NCBI GenBank assembly: GCA_964017235.1
Contig: OZ024940.1
Coordinates: 25,239,615 to 25,303,614 of the forward strand
Source: Sabellastarte sp. h YS-2021
Taxonomy: Eukaryota; Annelida; Polychaeta; Sabellida; Sabellidae
Length of the DNA: 64,000 bases
Reading direction: 5' to 3'
In this document: in pieces, positions 1 to 11,082 of the stretch
Layout: each line of letters begins with the position of its first letter
Position numbering within the stretch: position 1 is the first letter of the stretch
Position numbers and translations under genes: made by a program
Notes under the pieces: generated by a model
The model's database searches: none
Told to the model about the DNA's origin: nothing
The model's input: only the letters and a program-made list of their open reading frames with translations

Positions 1-893
1 ATGTAGAAAAATATCAAAAAGAATAATGCTGCAAGATTTGCCCACCCAAGCTATAGGGACACTGTGTAATTATACAGTGTCAAACCAATGTCAGATTATT
101 ACAGCATGTTGGAATTCACCACACTTAATTACCTAACAAAGACAAAAACAAGGGGTAAGCTTAAATTGGAGTAAAGTCACAAATTTGACAATAATATTTC
201 CACATGATGTAAAATGTTTGGCGGGGAAGGGGGGGGGGGGAGGGGAGAGTTTGTGTTGTCTGGTTAAATTGACATGCTACGTTTACTGATAAGAAATACT
301 TGTATTCGTCTGAGAGATGATGTACATAAGATACCGGTATGTACAGTTATCATGCAAGTACACTTGTGATTGTATAATAATGAAATAAATGAAATAGAAA
401 TAAACATTATTAACTGTATAAATGTAAGTATGTATAGCTGTATACAAATAATGTTACATTTTATGATTACATGTTATTCAGATAAATATCTGTGCACGCT
501 TTCCATCAACATTTTATAATTTCGAAGTTAAATATATTTCGGCCAATAAATTCTGCTTTTTGTTTAAAAGTTCTTTATACTTTCTGGGGAAAGACTTAAA
601 TATTCTTGGACCAAAGTCTATTCAAATTTCTATTCAAATATTCTCTTCTTTCCATAGAGGGATTGTGCCTTGGTATTTCGACTGAATGTATCACGAAATG
701 TTGCAGTCAGAAGTCGGAGGTAGCGCCAATGTTTTTGGCTGTACGATCAATTTTTCCACCCCGGGCAAATCATGTGTTCCCCTATTATTTTCACCACTGT
801 TTTGAATAGGATCGGTGGTCCTAGCAGCTCCCCCCCCCCCCCCCCCCATGTCCACTGGAAAGAAGTAACAGTCATAACAGACTTGAACATGAG

Positions 894-1006
894 TTAATAT
901 CTCAACATGTTGACTTAGTATCTCAACATGCTGACTTAGTATCTCAACATGTTGACTTAGTATCTCAACATGTTGAGTTAATATCTCAACATGTCAACTT
1001 AGTATC
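894..1006. repeat. 21-bp tandem repeat with palindromic core
   Basis: About five copies of a 21-bp unit containing TCAACATGTTGA, which is self-complementary. It lies upstream of methyltransferase copy 1. At the matching place upstream of copy 2 (about 6190) the array is absent. Confidence 0.85.
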
Positions 1007-1282
1007 AATCTTAGTTCTGTCTCAAATTTGCTTCCGAATCAAATCTTTTCAGAGCCAAAACCGTTTGCTGAGATTTTACCTGCTGGCAAACAAGCAGCTG
1101 AAGCACTATACAGAGTGTGATGTTTCTGCTGATATACATATAATTATATATATTATATATGCAACTCACACATAATTGCAGAGTCATTAAAAGACTGGTG
1201 ACAATGCTATTTCTGTCAGATACGACCCATGGTGGATGAACTATAATGCTGGATCTTTTATATCAATATGTTTTATTCCAGA

Positions 1283-1433
1283 ATGGAAGGTCTTTGCTTC
1301 AAGGAAGATTACGACAAAGTATTCGACATTCAGACCTACTTGTCGAGCAATTTTTCCAAGGAGAACATCCACCAAGGCGTAACCCAGGACGGCTATTTGC
1401 TGAAGCTACTGCATCAGATTTTCAGCGCGATAA
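1283..1433 (+). CDS. Methyltransferase copy 1, coding exon 1
   Basis: Fifty codons plus one base, from ATG to a GTATGT donor at 1434. It encodes the N-terminal cap that precedes the Rossmann fold (begins MEGLCFKEDYDKVFD). The same exon in copy 2 differs by only a few residues. Confidence 0.85.
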
Positions 1434-3176
1434 GTATGTGAGCTGTTTAGTGACTGCACTATTTCTTATACGTGTCAAATCCCAGTCATACATAAAGCTA
1501 GTCACTGTTTACTTACTGGTATAGTAATAATATTAATAATTAAAACATTTGTAAAGAGTTGAGTTGATGTAATTATCCCCTAAGTCACCGAAGTCTCAAA
1601 GGGCCGATTTTCAAAGCCAAAGTCCTCATTAGAAAAGGGAGCATTGATCAGAAGAGAGCTATGGCCAAGGGAGTTCCCAAATCAGCTCTGTTGATCTCTG
1701 ATTAATCTGGAGGGGTGGGAGTGGGGGGTGGGGAGTCTGTTCCATTCAGAGTGCAGCCTGAGTGAAACTGTGCCTGCCAACAGTTTTCTTTGGTTTAGTG
1801 GAGGCTATGGCGAGTTGTTTTCTGCGAGTTCAATATCCTGGGTTTTTTTTCAAGGATGTTAAGTATGGGGACTGATTGAAGCTGATGGCATGACCGACCA
1901 AAAGGTTGTATCTGAATTGGATTCTATGTTTAGAATGTCATAAGAATGTCTAATCCGAAGGGAATTGTACATATCAGTCTCCTACTGAAACTAATCCAAC
2001 TGTAACACAGTAGAATATCTATTAGCTGACCCTCTAATATCCAAATTTTCAATTATCCAACCTTAAACCCACTCTCCCAACTCCATTTAAGCCTGTTATT
2101 TTGGGCTTTCTATTATCTGACCTTTCTATTATCCGACCTAGTTGTTACTCCCCCAACAGAGTTCAATAATAGATGTTCTACTGTATATCAATGAAATGAT
2201 CATTTATAATTGTATACTTTTAGAACCCCAACCGGGTGCCAGGTTGCTGGATTTTGGGTCTGGACCAAGCCTGTACACGACATTTAGTGCGAGCGCAGTC
2301 TTCGGCGACATTACCCTGGCGGAGTATGCCGAACAGAACAGAGTGGAATTGGAGAGGTGGATCAATAAACACAGCAAGGCATTTGATTGGTCGGCTGTGC
2401 TGTCCATTGTCAGTGGACTGGAAGGAAAGAGGTACTGCTTGAGAAAAAGCCCTTTTTTAATAGTAGAACTGGTTTGAGTTGAAAGGACTTTTAGGTAAGA
2501 GAAAATATCGGGTCTATCGGATTTATTTTCATGACCTTTTCTTTTGTTTGTTTGAAAGCAGGACTCCTGCAAAAAAACATCAGAAGACGGGTCTTGATCC
2601 AACTTAGATCCCACAAAATTTTGAGAGTCATCTGCATCATCATCTGGATACAAAAAAAAAAAATCTGGATTTTCCAATTTACTTATTATTATTATTATTA
2701 AATGCTTTGGCGGAGGCATGCACCTTCTGAGTGCTCTTGTTTTTTCTATTCATTACAGTGTATCAGAAATAGAAGCCAGAACCAGGTCAGCCATAAAGAA
2801 GGTCATTCCATGCGATGTGACGAATGAGGACATACTGCTTGACCATACAGGATTGCCTTTTGACTTCATCCTGAGTGTCCTCTGCCTGGAAGCATCATGC
2901 GCAAGTACAGATATCCACAGAGAGGCCATAGCCAAATTATGCCGCTTGCTGAAGAAGGGCGGCGGCCTGTTTCTGTCTGGAGTATTGGGGGAGTCATTTT
3001 ATACTGTCGGTGACCACAAGTTCTTTGTATTGATCATAACCGAGGAATACCTGAGGGGGACACTGCAGAGTTGCGGACTGAAGGTTGAGCTGTTCAAAAC
3101 CATCTACTATGGAAGAGATGATGAGGACTTATCCGATGGTCAAGGAATGTATTATATCCATGCTACGAAAAAGTAG
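1283..3176 (+). CDS. NNMT/PNMT/TEMT-family SAM methyltransferase, copy 1 (three exons)
   Basis: Join 1283-1433, 2224-2431, 2759-3176: 777 nt, 258 aa plus stop, close to the usual ~264 aa of the family. All junctions are GT/AG and in phase (1, then 2). Exon 2 carries SAM motif I (LLDFGSGPSLY, residues 58-68) and the family signature ELERWINKHSKAFDWS followed by LEGKR. Exon 3 carries FDFILSVLCLEASC and the GGGLFLSGVLG strand. Known for the family: methyl transfer from S-adenosylmethionine to an amine or pyridine nitrogen (nicotinamide, phenylethanolamine, indolethylamine) or a thioether, in the cytosol. The substrate cannot be told from sequence. The start is the ATG one base after an acceptor-like TTCCAG that is conserved in copy 2, so an upstream 5' UTR exon is likely but not located. 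AATAAA signals lie at 3280 and 3301. A second intact copy lies about 5.2 kb downstream. Confidence 0.9.
2008..2183. mobile_element. pogo/Tigger-like MITE, degenerate copy in intron 1 of methyltransferase copy 1
   Basis: The ends resemble CAGTAGAACCTCTATTATC and its complement, with the internal landmark CTCCCAACTCCATTTAAGCC. The equivalent element sits at the same place in copy 2 (7152-7319), so it predates the gene duplication. Confidence 0.65.
2224..2431 (+). CDS. Methyltransferase copy 1, exon 2 (SAM-binding core)
   Basis: The acceptor is CTTTTAG at 2217-2223 and the donor is GTACTG at 2432. The exon begins with the glycine-rich SAM loop (DFGSGPS) and includes the acidic strand-2 region DITLAEYAEQNR, which contacts the ribose in this family. 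Confidence 0.9.
2490..2745. repeat. Dispersed repeat family F (RTE-like 3' end), copy in intron 2
   Basis: About 250 bp sharing blocks with 8165-8400, 21893-22110 and 32085-32315 (GTCTTGGTCCAACTTAGGTC, AAATTTTGAGA, GGATACAAAAAAA). One edge has a CTTTGGCGGAGGCA motif and an AAAC-rich edge is seen in the other copies. AAAC tails and such motifs are typical of RTE-type LINE 3' ends, so that class is an inference. Confidence 0.5.
2759..3176 (+). CDS. Methyltransferase copy 1, exon 3 (C-terminal half)
   Basis: The acceptor is CATTACAG at 2751-2758 and the stop TAG ends at 3176. It encodes the CDVTNED loop, the DFILSVLCLEA strand, a helix rich in Lys and Leu, and the C-terminal sheet ending YYIHATKK. 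It is one codon shorter than exon 3 of copy 2, near GRDDED. Confidence 0.9.
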
Positions 3177-4394
3177 TATTGTGTAATTAGTCAGCCATGT
3201 TTGTTAGCCGTTACACCAAACAGGAGAAAGTCTAAAAAATATTAGAGAGTGAATTAATAATTAAATATTTAAATAATTTAATAAAGTTCTTTACGTCCTG
3301 AATAAAAAATTGTACCAGTTTTTTTATTGTTATACAATGTCCATATCTGAAGAAAATGGAGAGCCCCTTGGGTGTGAATTACAGCACATGGTATGTCGGG
3401 TTGAAGCATCCCTTGTATATCATTTCTCTGCTGAACCGTTTAAACGGGTTTCTCAGGTCAATCTATGATCTGTCAAACTGTGGAGATATCTCGACCAACT
3501 GCAGTAATACTATGAGTACTTTTATTGCACCTAATCTCTCAGGAGCCATGGAGGGAGGAGAGAAAAAAAATCAGAATTCACAGAGACATAGTAGGCTAAT
3601 TAGTAGGCTAACACTAGACAGGCATCAGCGGGACGGCAGAGCTACAGATGACGTATGTCTTTTGTTTGTGCCTGAAAGATCACAGAGAAACTGCTGTGTG
3701 GAGGCTTGCAGGGAGTGGATAGGTTTTTTTGTAGAAAGGGTAAATTTGTAAGGCATCAGAGCTGGAAGTATGCATGTTATAAGGTAGCTTATTCCAGGTT
3801 TTAGGCTCACCAATGGCAAAGCTGCAGCTGAATATTTGGACAGATTTATGAACAGATTGAGTGATCTGAAAATTTGGGATTTTTTTTCATTGTATCCAGA
3901 AAAAGATCTGGATCCAATTCTTCCTTTGGCCAGGCCCCAGCTACATAAAAGATTTCAGAAAGATGCAGTCATTAATTTCAGAGTGATCCCAAACACCAGC
4001 AAACCAACAGACAGACCGACACAAAGACTGTCAGACAAACACGCCAAACAACAGAACCTCCTGGCGGATGTATTGATAGTTGTTGACAGATACTTCCAAG
4101 TACTTGGCCATGTCTGATGTTACAGGAGCGGCTGCTGAGAGCTAGGCAAGGAAGGTCCAAAATAGACTTAAGACTTCTAATGGGAAGGTTGGTAATGGGA
4201 GGCAAACTCGTGACAATGGTTCTTGTGTTCTGGATTTAGAAACCTTGATTGATCACTGGGATAAAAACAAAAGATTTTCCTACAAAATATATCGCACTGT
4301 CCTAGAAATAGGGCTACTCTAAAAATCCATACCACAGTCGAGCGGTGTTACTGCTGTTAATCCTTCAGTAGGAAGAGCCTGCGAATCAGTGGCG

Positions 4395-5045
4395 AACCAT
4401 CAATTAACTTACGTGTCCTACAGTTACTTAAAATTGTACTGTGCGCATGCGCAGACGATTCTGAGCATATCAATTTCTTACTATGGTAACCGATGATGTG
4501 GTCCATGGCATAAATAAGCTTGTGATTCGGTCGTCTTTTGGTGTGATTCGGCGACATAAGGTGAGTTAAGGTTCAGGGAGGTTTAGGGATGCCACGAGTA
4601 GCAATTTTTGTACTCTAGTACTCTCTCACCATTACTCTAAAACAAGTACTCTTTTTAGCGATAAATAAAGCAAAAAGCACCATTTTCCCCCTAAAAATGA
4701 ACAGAAATTTACTCAGTTTATGTCACTTTGATCGATAATGTTTTGAAAAAGGTCACTATTTGAGTGTAAAAGAGTACTCTTCTTCATTTTGTACTCCAAA
4801 TAATTTAGTTATCTAATCTTTAACGAGTACTCGAGTACTCTTTAACAGCCCTATGGAGGTTGCTTCTCAGTGACCCAACGATTGTAGTACTGTCATTCTA
4901 CTGGTATTTAAAAAACTGTGTCCATTCAGGGGCCGTCCTGTAGTGTGAGCAACTCGGATGACATAGGACGACCTGGGGGGGCAGTTCCGCCGCCAAGAAA
5001 AACTTCTAACCGCGGGACATACAGTCTGTAGTGTGAATGGGGTGT
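4395..5045. mobile_element. MITE-like element family G, copy 1
   Basis: It shares ordered blocks with 38935-39650: GCATGCGCAGA, TTGTGATTCGGTCGTCTT, TAACCGCGGGAC and TGTAGTGTGA. It lies in the spacer between the two methyltransferase units and is itself interrupted by the hAT-type MITE at 4584-4853. The edges are approximate. Confidence 0.55.
4584..4853. mobile_element. hAT-type MITE (270 bp)
   Basis: It begins TAGGG and ends CCCTA, with GAGTACTCGAGTACTC-type sequence near the right end. It is flanked by 8-bp near-identical direct repeats, GGGAGGTT (4576-4583) and TGGAGGTT (4854-4861). An 8-bp target duplication is the hAT hallmark. There is no coding capacity. Confidence 0.65.
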
Positions 5046-6318
5046 AAGTGATAGCCACTTTCTTTAGGTGAACTTATATAGATATGAAATATATTATCAT
5101 TGTTTTTTGCACAATATATATAATAACTGTTGGGACTTATAAACTACTTCCACTCGGGGCAGTTTTCTACTTTTGGCACAGTTCAAGTTATACCAAATCA
5201 ACCCTATATAAATGTTTGTAAAAGGTAGTTATGATTTATAATGATCTCTGCTTGTTAAACTGTACTGGAATTTCATTGATAACACATTATACCAGGGAGT
5301 GTGAACCTAACGTGAATTCTTAATGGTTTTTTTTAACCCACACGTAGAAAAATATTGAAAGGTACATGCTGCAAGATTGGCCGACTCATACCCAAGCTAT
5401 CAGGATACTGTGTAATTATACAGTGACAAACCAATGTTAAAATATTACAGCATGTTGGAATTCACCACATTTACTTACCTAACAAAAAAAAAAAGGAATA
5501 AGCTTAAATTGGAGTAAAGTAACAAATTTGATAGTAATTGTAGTTAATGTGACAAACTGCGTTTACTGATAAGAAATACTTGAATTCGTCTGAGAGATCA
5601 TGTACATAAGATATGTACAGTTATTACGCAAGTGCACTTGTGATTGGAATTTGTATGTGACATAAATGACTTACAACAGAAAGAAATACTATTGACTATA
5701 TTTAAGGTAAGTACGTATAGATGCATAAAAATAATATAACATTTCATGAGTATACGTTCTTCAGGTAAATATATGTGTATATTTTCCATCACCATTTAAT
5801 AATTTGCAATTTAAATATGTATCAGCCAATAAATTATGCTTTTTTGTTTAAAAGTTCTTTATACTTTTAGGGGAAAGTCTCAAATGTTCTTGGACCAAAA
5901 TTCTAGTCTATTCAAATTTTTATACAAATATTCTCTAACTTCTTTCCATAGAGGGACTGCACCTTGGTATTTCGACTGAATGTTATGAAATGTTGCAGTC
6001 AAGAGTTGGAGGTAACCCCAATGTTTTTGGCTGTACGATCGATTTTTCCACCCCGGGCAAATCATGTGTTTTCCCCCTATTATTTTTACCTCTGTTTTAA
6101 ATAGGATCGGCGGTCCTACCAGATCCCCCCCAACCCCCCACCCCCCCTCATCTCCATCAGCTAGAATTAGCAATCATGACAGACTTGAACATGGGTCTTA
6201 GTTCTCTTTCAAATTTGCTTCCGAATCAAATCTTTCTGGAGCCAAAATGGTTGGCTGAAATTTTACCTGGTGGCAAACAAGTAGCGGAAGCACTATACAG
6301 AATGGGATGTTTCTGTTG

Positions 6319-6341
6319 ATATATATATATATATATATATA
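6319..6341. repeat. (TA)n microsatellite
   Basis: About eleven TA units upstream of methyltransferase copy 2. The equivalent place in copy 1 (1138-1160) is an interrupted AT tract. Confidence 0.9.
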
Positions 6342-6464
6342 TGCCACTCATACATATAGTTGCATAGTTATTAAAATATTGGTGAAAAATCCATTTCAGC
6401 CAAACATCGCATGTGGTGGATAAAATAATACAGAATCTTTTAAATCAATACGTTCTGTTCCAGA

Positions 6465-6615
6465 ATGGAAGGTCTTTGCTTCAAGGAAGATTATGACAAA
6501 GTGTTCGACGTTGAGACCTACTTGTCGAGCAATTTTTCCAAGGAGAACATCCACCAAGGCGTAACCCAGGACGGCTATTTGCTGAAGCTACTGCATCAGA
6601 TTTTCAGCGTGATAA
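6465..6615 (+). CDS. Methyltransferase copy 2, coding exon 1
   Basis: ATG one base after an acceptor-like CTGTTCCAG; donor GTAAGTGAG at 6616, stronger than the GTATGT of copy 1. Same length (151 nt) and phase as the first copy. Confidence 0.85.
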
Positions 6616-9600
6616 GTAAGTGAGCTGTTTAGTGACTGTACTATTTCTTATAGGGGTCAGATCCCAGTTATACATAAAGCTAGTCACTGTTTACTTACTG
6701 TTACAATAATAATCATAATTAAAACATTTATAAAGAGTTGAATTGATGTAACTATCCCCTGAGTCGCTGATTCCTGAAATGGCCAATTGTCCAAGCCAAA
6801 GTCCTCATTAGAAAAGGGAGCATTGACCAGGGGACAGCTAAGGCCAAGAGAGTTCCAAAATCAGCTCGGTTGGTCTCTGATTAATCTGGAGGGGTGGGGG
6901 GGGGGGGGGGTGCGTTCCATTCAGGGAGTGCAGCCTGAGTGAAACTGTGACTGCCAACAGTTTTCTTTGGTTTAGTGGAGGGTAGTGCGGCGAGTTGTTT
7001 TCTGCGAGTTTGATATGATAATCCAGTTTTTTTCTTTGGATGTTTAGTATGGGGACTAATTGAAGCTGATGGCGTGACCGACCGAAAGGTTGTATCTGAA
7101 TTGGATTCTTTGTTTAGGAAGATAAGAATGTGTAATCCAAAGGGTATTCTACAGTAGAACCTCTATTATCCAACCTCCAAATATTCAGTTACCCAACCTC
7201 AAATCCACTCTCCCAACTCCATTTAAGCCTGTTATTTTAGGCTTTCTATTATCCGAACTTTGTATTATCCAACCTAGTTGTTACTCCCCCAAGAGAGTCT
7301 GATGATAGAAGTTCTACTGTGTATCAACGAAATGATCAGTTATAACTGTATCTTTTTAGAATCCCAACCAGGTGCCAGGTTGCTGGATTTTGGGACTGGA
7401 CCAAGCCTGTACACGACGTTTAGTGCGAGCACGGCCTTCGATGACATTACCCTGGCGGAGTATGCTGAACAGAACCGAGCAGAATTGGAGAGGTGGATCA
7501 ATAAACACAGCAAGGCGTTTGATTGGTCGGCTGTGCTGTCCATTGTCAGTGGACTGGAAGGAAAGAGGTACGTTTGAGAACAAGCCTATATTTAAGGAGA
7601 AACGCGGTGGTATCTGTTGAATGTTGATTATTTGCTGTCCATCTCAAAATCTGTGTAACCCGAACAAAACCTGATTGCAATATTATATTGCCCATTGCCC
7701 ATATAATTCAGGCTGGCGTACATTTCAATATACACGTAAATGGCAGCTCAGCCTTGCCCCTACAAATTGATATGCTAGTCTGGAAAGGGATTTCAGTCTA
7801 CTGGCGTGAGCCGCAAAGCCATCAGAGACGCAAATAGTGTACTGAGGCAGTCGCCCATCCAAGTACCAACGTAACCTATTGCTGCTTAATTTCAGTGATG
7901 AGACAGGCGCTCATGACACTACGCAACAATTCATGAAAGTCCGAAGACAAAAGAAAAAAAGAAAAGAAAAAAAGTGATCTCTAGAAGCAAGAGGCTTCGC
8001 TAGAGCTTGCGCTGAAAAGTTAATGAAAGTTGGTACCCACCTTGGATCTGTATATTTTGCAAGTATATAAAATAGTACAAGTATGCCAAACATCTGAGAT
8101 TCAGAAGTGATATTTGAAGAGTGTGGCTGGTGATCATCAATAATTACAAGAGCACTCAGACAGCCCAAACCTCCACCAAAGCATGCAATAATAAGTAAAT
8201 GGGAAAATCAAAATTCTTTTCTTTCTTTTTTTTGTATCCAGATGGCGAGATCCAGATCAGTCTCAAAATTTATTGGAATCTAAGTAAGACAAAGAACCAT
8301 CTTCAGATTATATTTTCATGAAGTTCCAATCAGTAGCATTTGTGTAATCCTGCTGACAAACAAACAAACAACCAAACGGTCATGAAAATAATAACCCCTC
8401 GATTGACATAAATAACTGCTACAGTAGAACCTCTATTATCCGACCCTCTATTATCCGAATTTTCAATTATCCAACCTCAGACCCACTCTCCCAACTCCAT
8501 TTAAGCCTGTTATTTTAGCCTTCCTATTATCCGACCTTTCTATTATCCGACCTAATGTTTACTCTCCCAAGAGGGTCGGATAATACAGGTTCTACTGTAT
8601 TTCCTTGTAGTCTTTGGTCTTACAAGGTCTTTGTAGACCTTTTTATATTGTGAAATAAACAGCATACCTTTGTCAAGGCTCTCGAATTACTCCCAAATTG
8701 AAACTAGTTGTAGGTTAGGCCAAGGCCCACCTTCTGTGAGAATCTGATGTAAATCTGTGCGGTTGTTTTTTTGTTATGTTGCTTACAAACAGGATAACGA
8801 GTACGCGACCTTTTTGGGCGAGGTAATGAGCCCAATTTTCGGCAGTGCTAATTTGTATTTTGTATTTGTATTTATACTCAGCGTAATATCGCCATGTACT
8901 ACAGGACTCAAAGCGCTATATGACCCATCTGACTCTACAAGTACAGTCCTGACTCTACAAGCCATCCCCGGACAGTGTGAAATAGGTTTTGTATTGTATT
9001 GTATTTACATTCGTATTTATACTCGGCGCAATATCCCCATGTACTACAGGACTCACAGTGCTATATAACCCATCTGAGTCATACATACCGTCCAACTCTC
9101 AAATTACTGACATTCCAATAACTGACAGTGGCTCAAGGATGACCATTTCCTTGAGGTTCTTTAACCTGCCACTTGGGACAGGACCCAATGACACAGGACT
9201 GCCATTTTAAGTGGTCATCCGAGCCACTATGTAGATCTGCCTGTACCTGGGATTGAACCCACATCCTGTGGCTTCCTGGGCAAGTGTGTTAACTCACTCG
9301 GCCACAGTGGCAGACTAATTTAAAATAATAATGCAATATTTTTTTTCTATTCATTGCAGGGCATCAGAAACAGAAGCCAGAACCAGGTCTGCCATAAAGA
9401 AGGTCATTCCATGCGATGTGACGAATGAGGACGTACTGCTTGGCCATACAGGATTGCCTTATGACTTCATCCTGAGTGTCCTCTGCCTGGAAGCATCATG
9501 CGCTAGTACAGATATCCACAGAGAGGCCATAGCCAAATTATGCCGCTTGCTGAAGAAAGGTGGCGGCCTGTTTTTGTCTGGAGTATTGGGGGAGTCATTT

Positions 9601-9780
9601 TACATGGTCGGTGACCACAAGTTCTTTGCATTGACCATAACTGAGGAATACCTGAGGGGGACACTGAAGAGTTGCGGACTGAAGGTTGAACTGTTCGAAA
9701 CCATCTCCTTTGAAAGAGAGAGATATGGGGACTTATCCGATTGTCATGGAATGTATTATATCCATGCTACGAAAAAGTAG
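6465..9780 (+). CDS. NNMT/PNMT/TEMT-family SAM methyltransferase, copy 2 (three exons)
   Basis: Join 6465-6615, 7360-7567, 9360-9780: 780 nt, 259 aa plus stop. Junction phases match copy 1 and all donors and acceptors are intact (GTAAGT, GTACGT; TTTTTAG, TTGCAG). SAM motif I is LLDFGTGPSLY, and ELERWINKHSKAFDWS and FILSVLCLEASC are kept, so the enzyme looks functional. Differences from copy 1 are scattered substitutions (DVET for DIQT, STAFDD for SAVFGD) and a one-codon length change near the C-terminus (ETISFERERYGD). Intron 2 has grown to 1.8 kb from 0.33 kb. No clear AATAAA is seen in the 200 bp after the stop, unlike copy 1, so its 3' end may differ. The substrate is unknown. Confidence 0.9.
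7152..7319. mobile_element. pogo/Tigger-like MITE in intron 1 of methyltransferase copy 2
   Basis: The left end is TA then CAGTAGAACCTCTATTATCC; the right end is GTTCTACTG. The internal CTCCCAACTCCATTTAAGCC is shared with 8422-8597 and with the orthologous copy at 2008-2183. Confidence 0.75.
7360..7567 (+). CDS. Methyltransferase copy 2, exon 2 (SAM-binding core)
   Basis: Acceptor TCTTTTTAG, donor GTACGT. It encodes the SAM loop DFGTGPS, then the conserved WINKHSKAFDWS block. It is exactly the size of the copy 1 exon (208 nt). Confidence 0.9.
7815..7945 (-). mobile_element. 5S rRNA-derived SINE
   Basis: Read on the minus strand it contains CACTGAAATTAAGCAGCAAT, then GTTGGTACTTGGATGGGCGAC. 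These are the internal control region and downstream part of a eukaryotic 5S rRNA gene. They are preceded by a non-5S head (CATGAATTGTTGCGTAG) and followed by a non-5S body (GTCTCTGATGGCTTTGC). Related copies lie at 36424-36880. Confidence 0.8.
8165..8400. repeat. Dispersed repeat family F (RTE-like 3' end)
   Basis: It contains a GATCCAGATCA block, CTCAAAATTTA, CATGAAGTTCCA, and an AAACAAACAAACAACC stretch after ATCCTGCTGAC. This resembles the 3' ends of RTE-type LINEs (inference). Orientation is opposite to the copy at 2490-2745. Confidence 0.5.
8422..8597. mobile_element. pogo/Tigger-like MITE with TA target duplication
   Basis: 176 bp. The left end CAGTAGAACCTCTATTATCC and the right end GGTCGGATAATACAGGTTCTACTG are inverted repeats flanked by TA on both sides (8420-8421 and 8598-8599). 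The TIR sequence and TA duplication are typical of pogo/Tigger-type Tc1-mariner elements. No transposase is present. Confidence 0.85.
8990..9314 (-). mobile_element. SINE family C (tRNA-derived)
   Basis: On the minus strand the head CTGCCACTGTGGCCGAGTGA and a GGTTCAATCCC B-box-like motif are followed by a body (CAGGTTAAAGAACCTCAAGG) and a tail rich in AATAC repeats. Other copies: 15301-15400, 16195-16430, 19125-19450 and 51441-51668. A second partial tail precedes it at 8855-8965. Confidence 0.7.
9360..9780 (+). CDS. Methyltransferase copy 2, exon 3
   Basis: Acceptor TCATTGCAG ending at 9359; stop TAG at 9778-9780. It encodes the C-terminal half of the Rossmann fold, and most residues are identical to copy 1. 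Confidence 0.9.
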
Positions 9781-10232
9781 TATCGTGTCATTAGTCTGCC
9801 ATGTTTGTTAGCTGTTACACCAAGCAGAAGAAAGTCTAAAAATATTAGAGAGTGAATTAATTGGATATTTCAATGCAGTTCTTTAACATGTATGGCTAAA
9901 AAAATTATACCAGACTGTTTTTTTAGTGTTATACAATGTCCAGATCTGAAAACAAAATGCACAGCCCCTTAGGTGTGTATTTACAGAATTACGGTACATG
10001 GTATGTCAGGTTGAAGCATTTCTCTGCTTAATCATTTAAAGGGGTTTCTCAGGCAATCTATGATCTATAATTTGAATTCTGAATTGCTATAATTTTATTT
10101 ACTCCTGTCTAATCCACCCGGGTGGTGCGCGGTTCCCACCACACAGGTTTGGGTTGAAATCCTGGGGTCCAAATCGTAAGGTGGAGAGTGGCGTATTTGA
10201 CCGCAATTTCCCAGTGTCGTACTGTGGAGATA

Positions 10233-10315
10233 TCTAATCTAATCTAATCTGATCTACTGCTTTGCAAGCGCAATATCTTCCCCACAATGAGGAACTCAGT
10301 GCCCTAATTAAACAA
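10233..10315 (-). mobile_element. LINE 3' tail fragment with (TTAGA)n end
   Basis: On the minus strand it reads GCACTGAGTTCCTCATTGTGG, then a GCGCTTGCAAAGCAGTAGAT-like block and an ATTAG-type simple tail. It matches the end of the LINE fragment at 16120-16200, so it is a short 5'-truncated insertion of that family. Confidence 0.7.
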
Positions 10316-10837
10316 AATCTATATCGTATGGAAGTCGAGGGGCGTTCAAGGTCGGTAATCCAGGATTGTGGGTGTGACCGGGAGGGAAGGAAGACTAAGT
10401 TGGGAAGCTAGAGCTTATTCCAGGTTTTAGACTCACCAATGGCAAAACTGCAGCTGAAAGTTTGGACCGATTTATGAATAGATGAGTGATCCGAAAACTT
10501 GGGACTTTTTTGTATCAGAAAAAGATCTGGATCTATCCCAAAATATAATCACTTCTCCCTTTGGCCAGGCCCCAGCTGCATAAAAGATTTCAGAAAGATG
10601 CAGTCATTAATTTCAGAGTGATCCCAAACACCAGCAAACCAACAGACAGACTGACAGAAAGACAGACAGACCAAACAACAGAACCTCCTGCTGGATGTAT
10701 TGGTAGTTGTCGACAGACAGTGACTTCCAAGTACTTAAGATCAGGGTGGCCATGTCCGATGGTATAAGAGCAGTTGCTGAGAGGCAAGGAAGGTCCAACA
10801 TAGACTTGGGACTTCAATATACTTGGGAAGATTGGTT

Positions 10838-11082
10838 GGGTTATTTATTTTCTGTTTTACGTCACATTCAACAGCCTGGGTCATATTGCGACAGGTAGTT
10901 CATGGGTGGAGGAACCAATGCATAATAGTTGGTCGAGATTCTGCACTCTAATCCACCAGGCATCAGCAAGTAACTGCCAACTTTCTAACATGAAGTGCCC
11001 GGGCCGAGACTCGAACCAGCGACCTCAGAGGTTGAAGGCGAACACTCTAACCACTACACCACCGAGCCCCCCGATGAAGGTT
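10838..11082 (-). mobile_element. SINE family D (tRNA-derived)
   Basis: On the minus strand the head reads GGGCTCGGTGGTGTAGTGGTT (A-box-like), then CTGGTTCGAGTCTCGG (B box), a unique body and a T-rich tail on this strand. A second copy is at 21436-21652. Confidence 0.75.

Larger units (their letters stand above)
1..4385. repeat. Tandem segmental duplication, copy 1 (left edge outside the window)
   Basis: Sequence from position 1 onward matches 5341 onward (GTAGAAAAATAT, then CTGTGTAATTATACAGTG). The match continues through the gene to GGAAGAGCCTGC at 4374-4382 (11265-11273 in copy 2), after which the copies part. Coding and non-coding sequence are both duplicated, so this was a DNA-level duplication and not retroposition. 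Confidence 0.85.

Noticed and set aside
1246..1524. Longer frame overlapping methyltransferase exon 1
   Set aside because: It reads exon 1 out of frame; the correct frame starts at 1283 and splices to exon 2.
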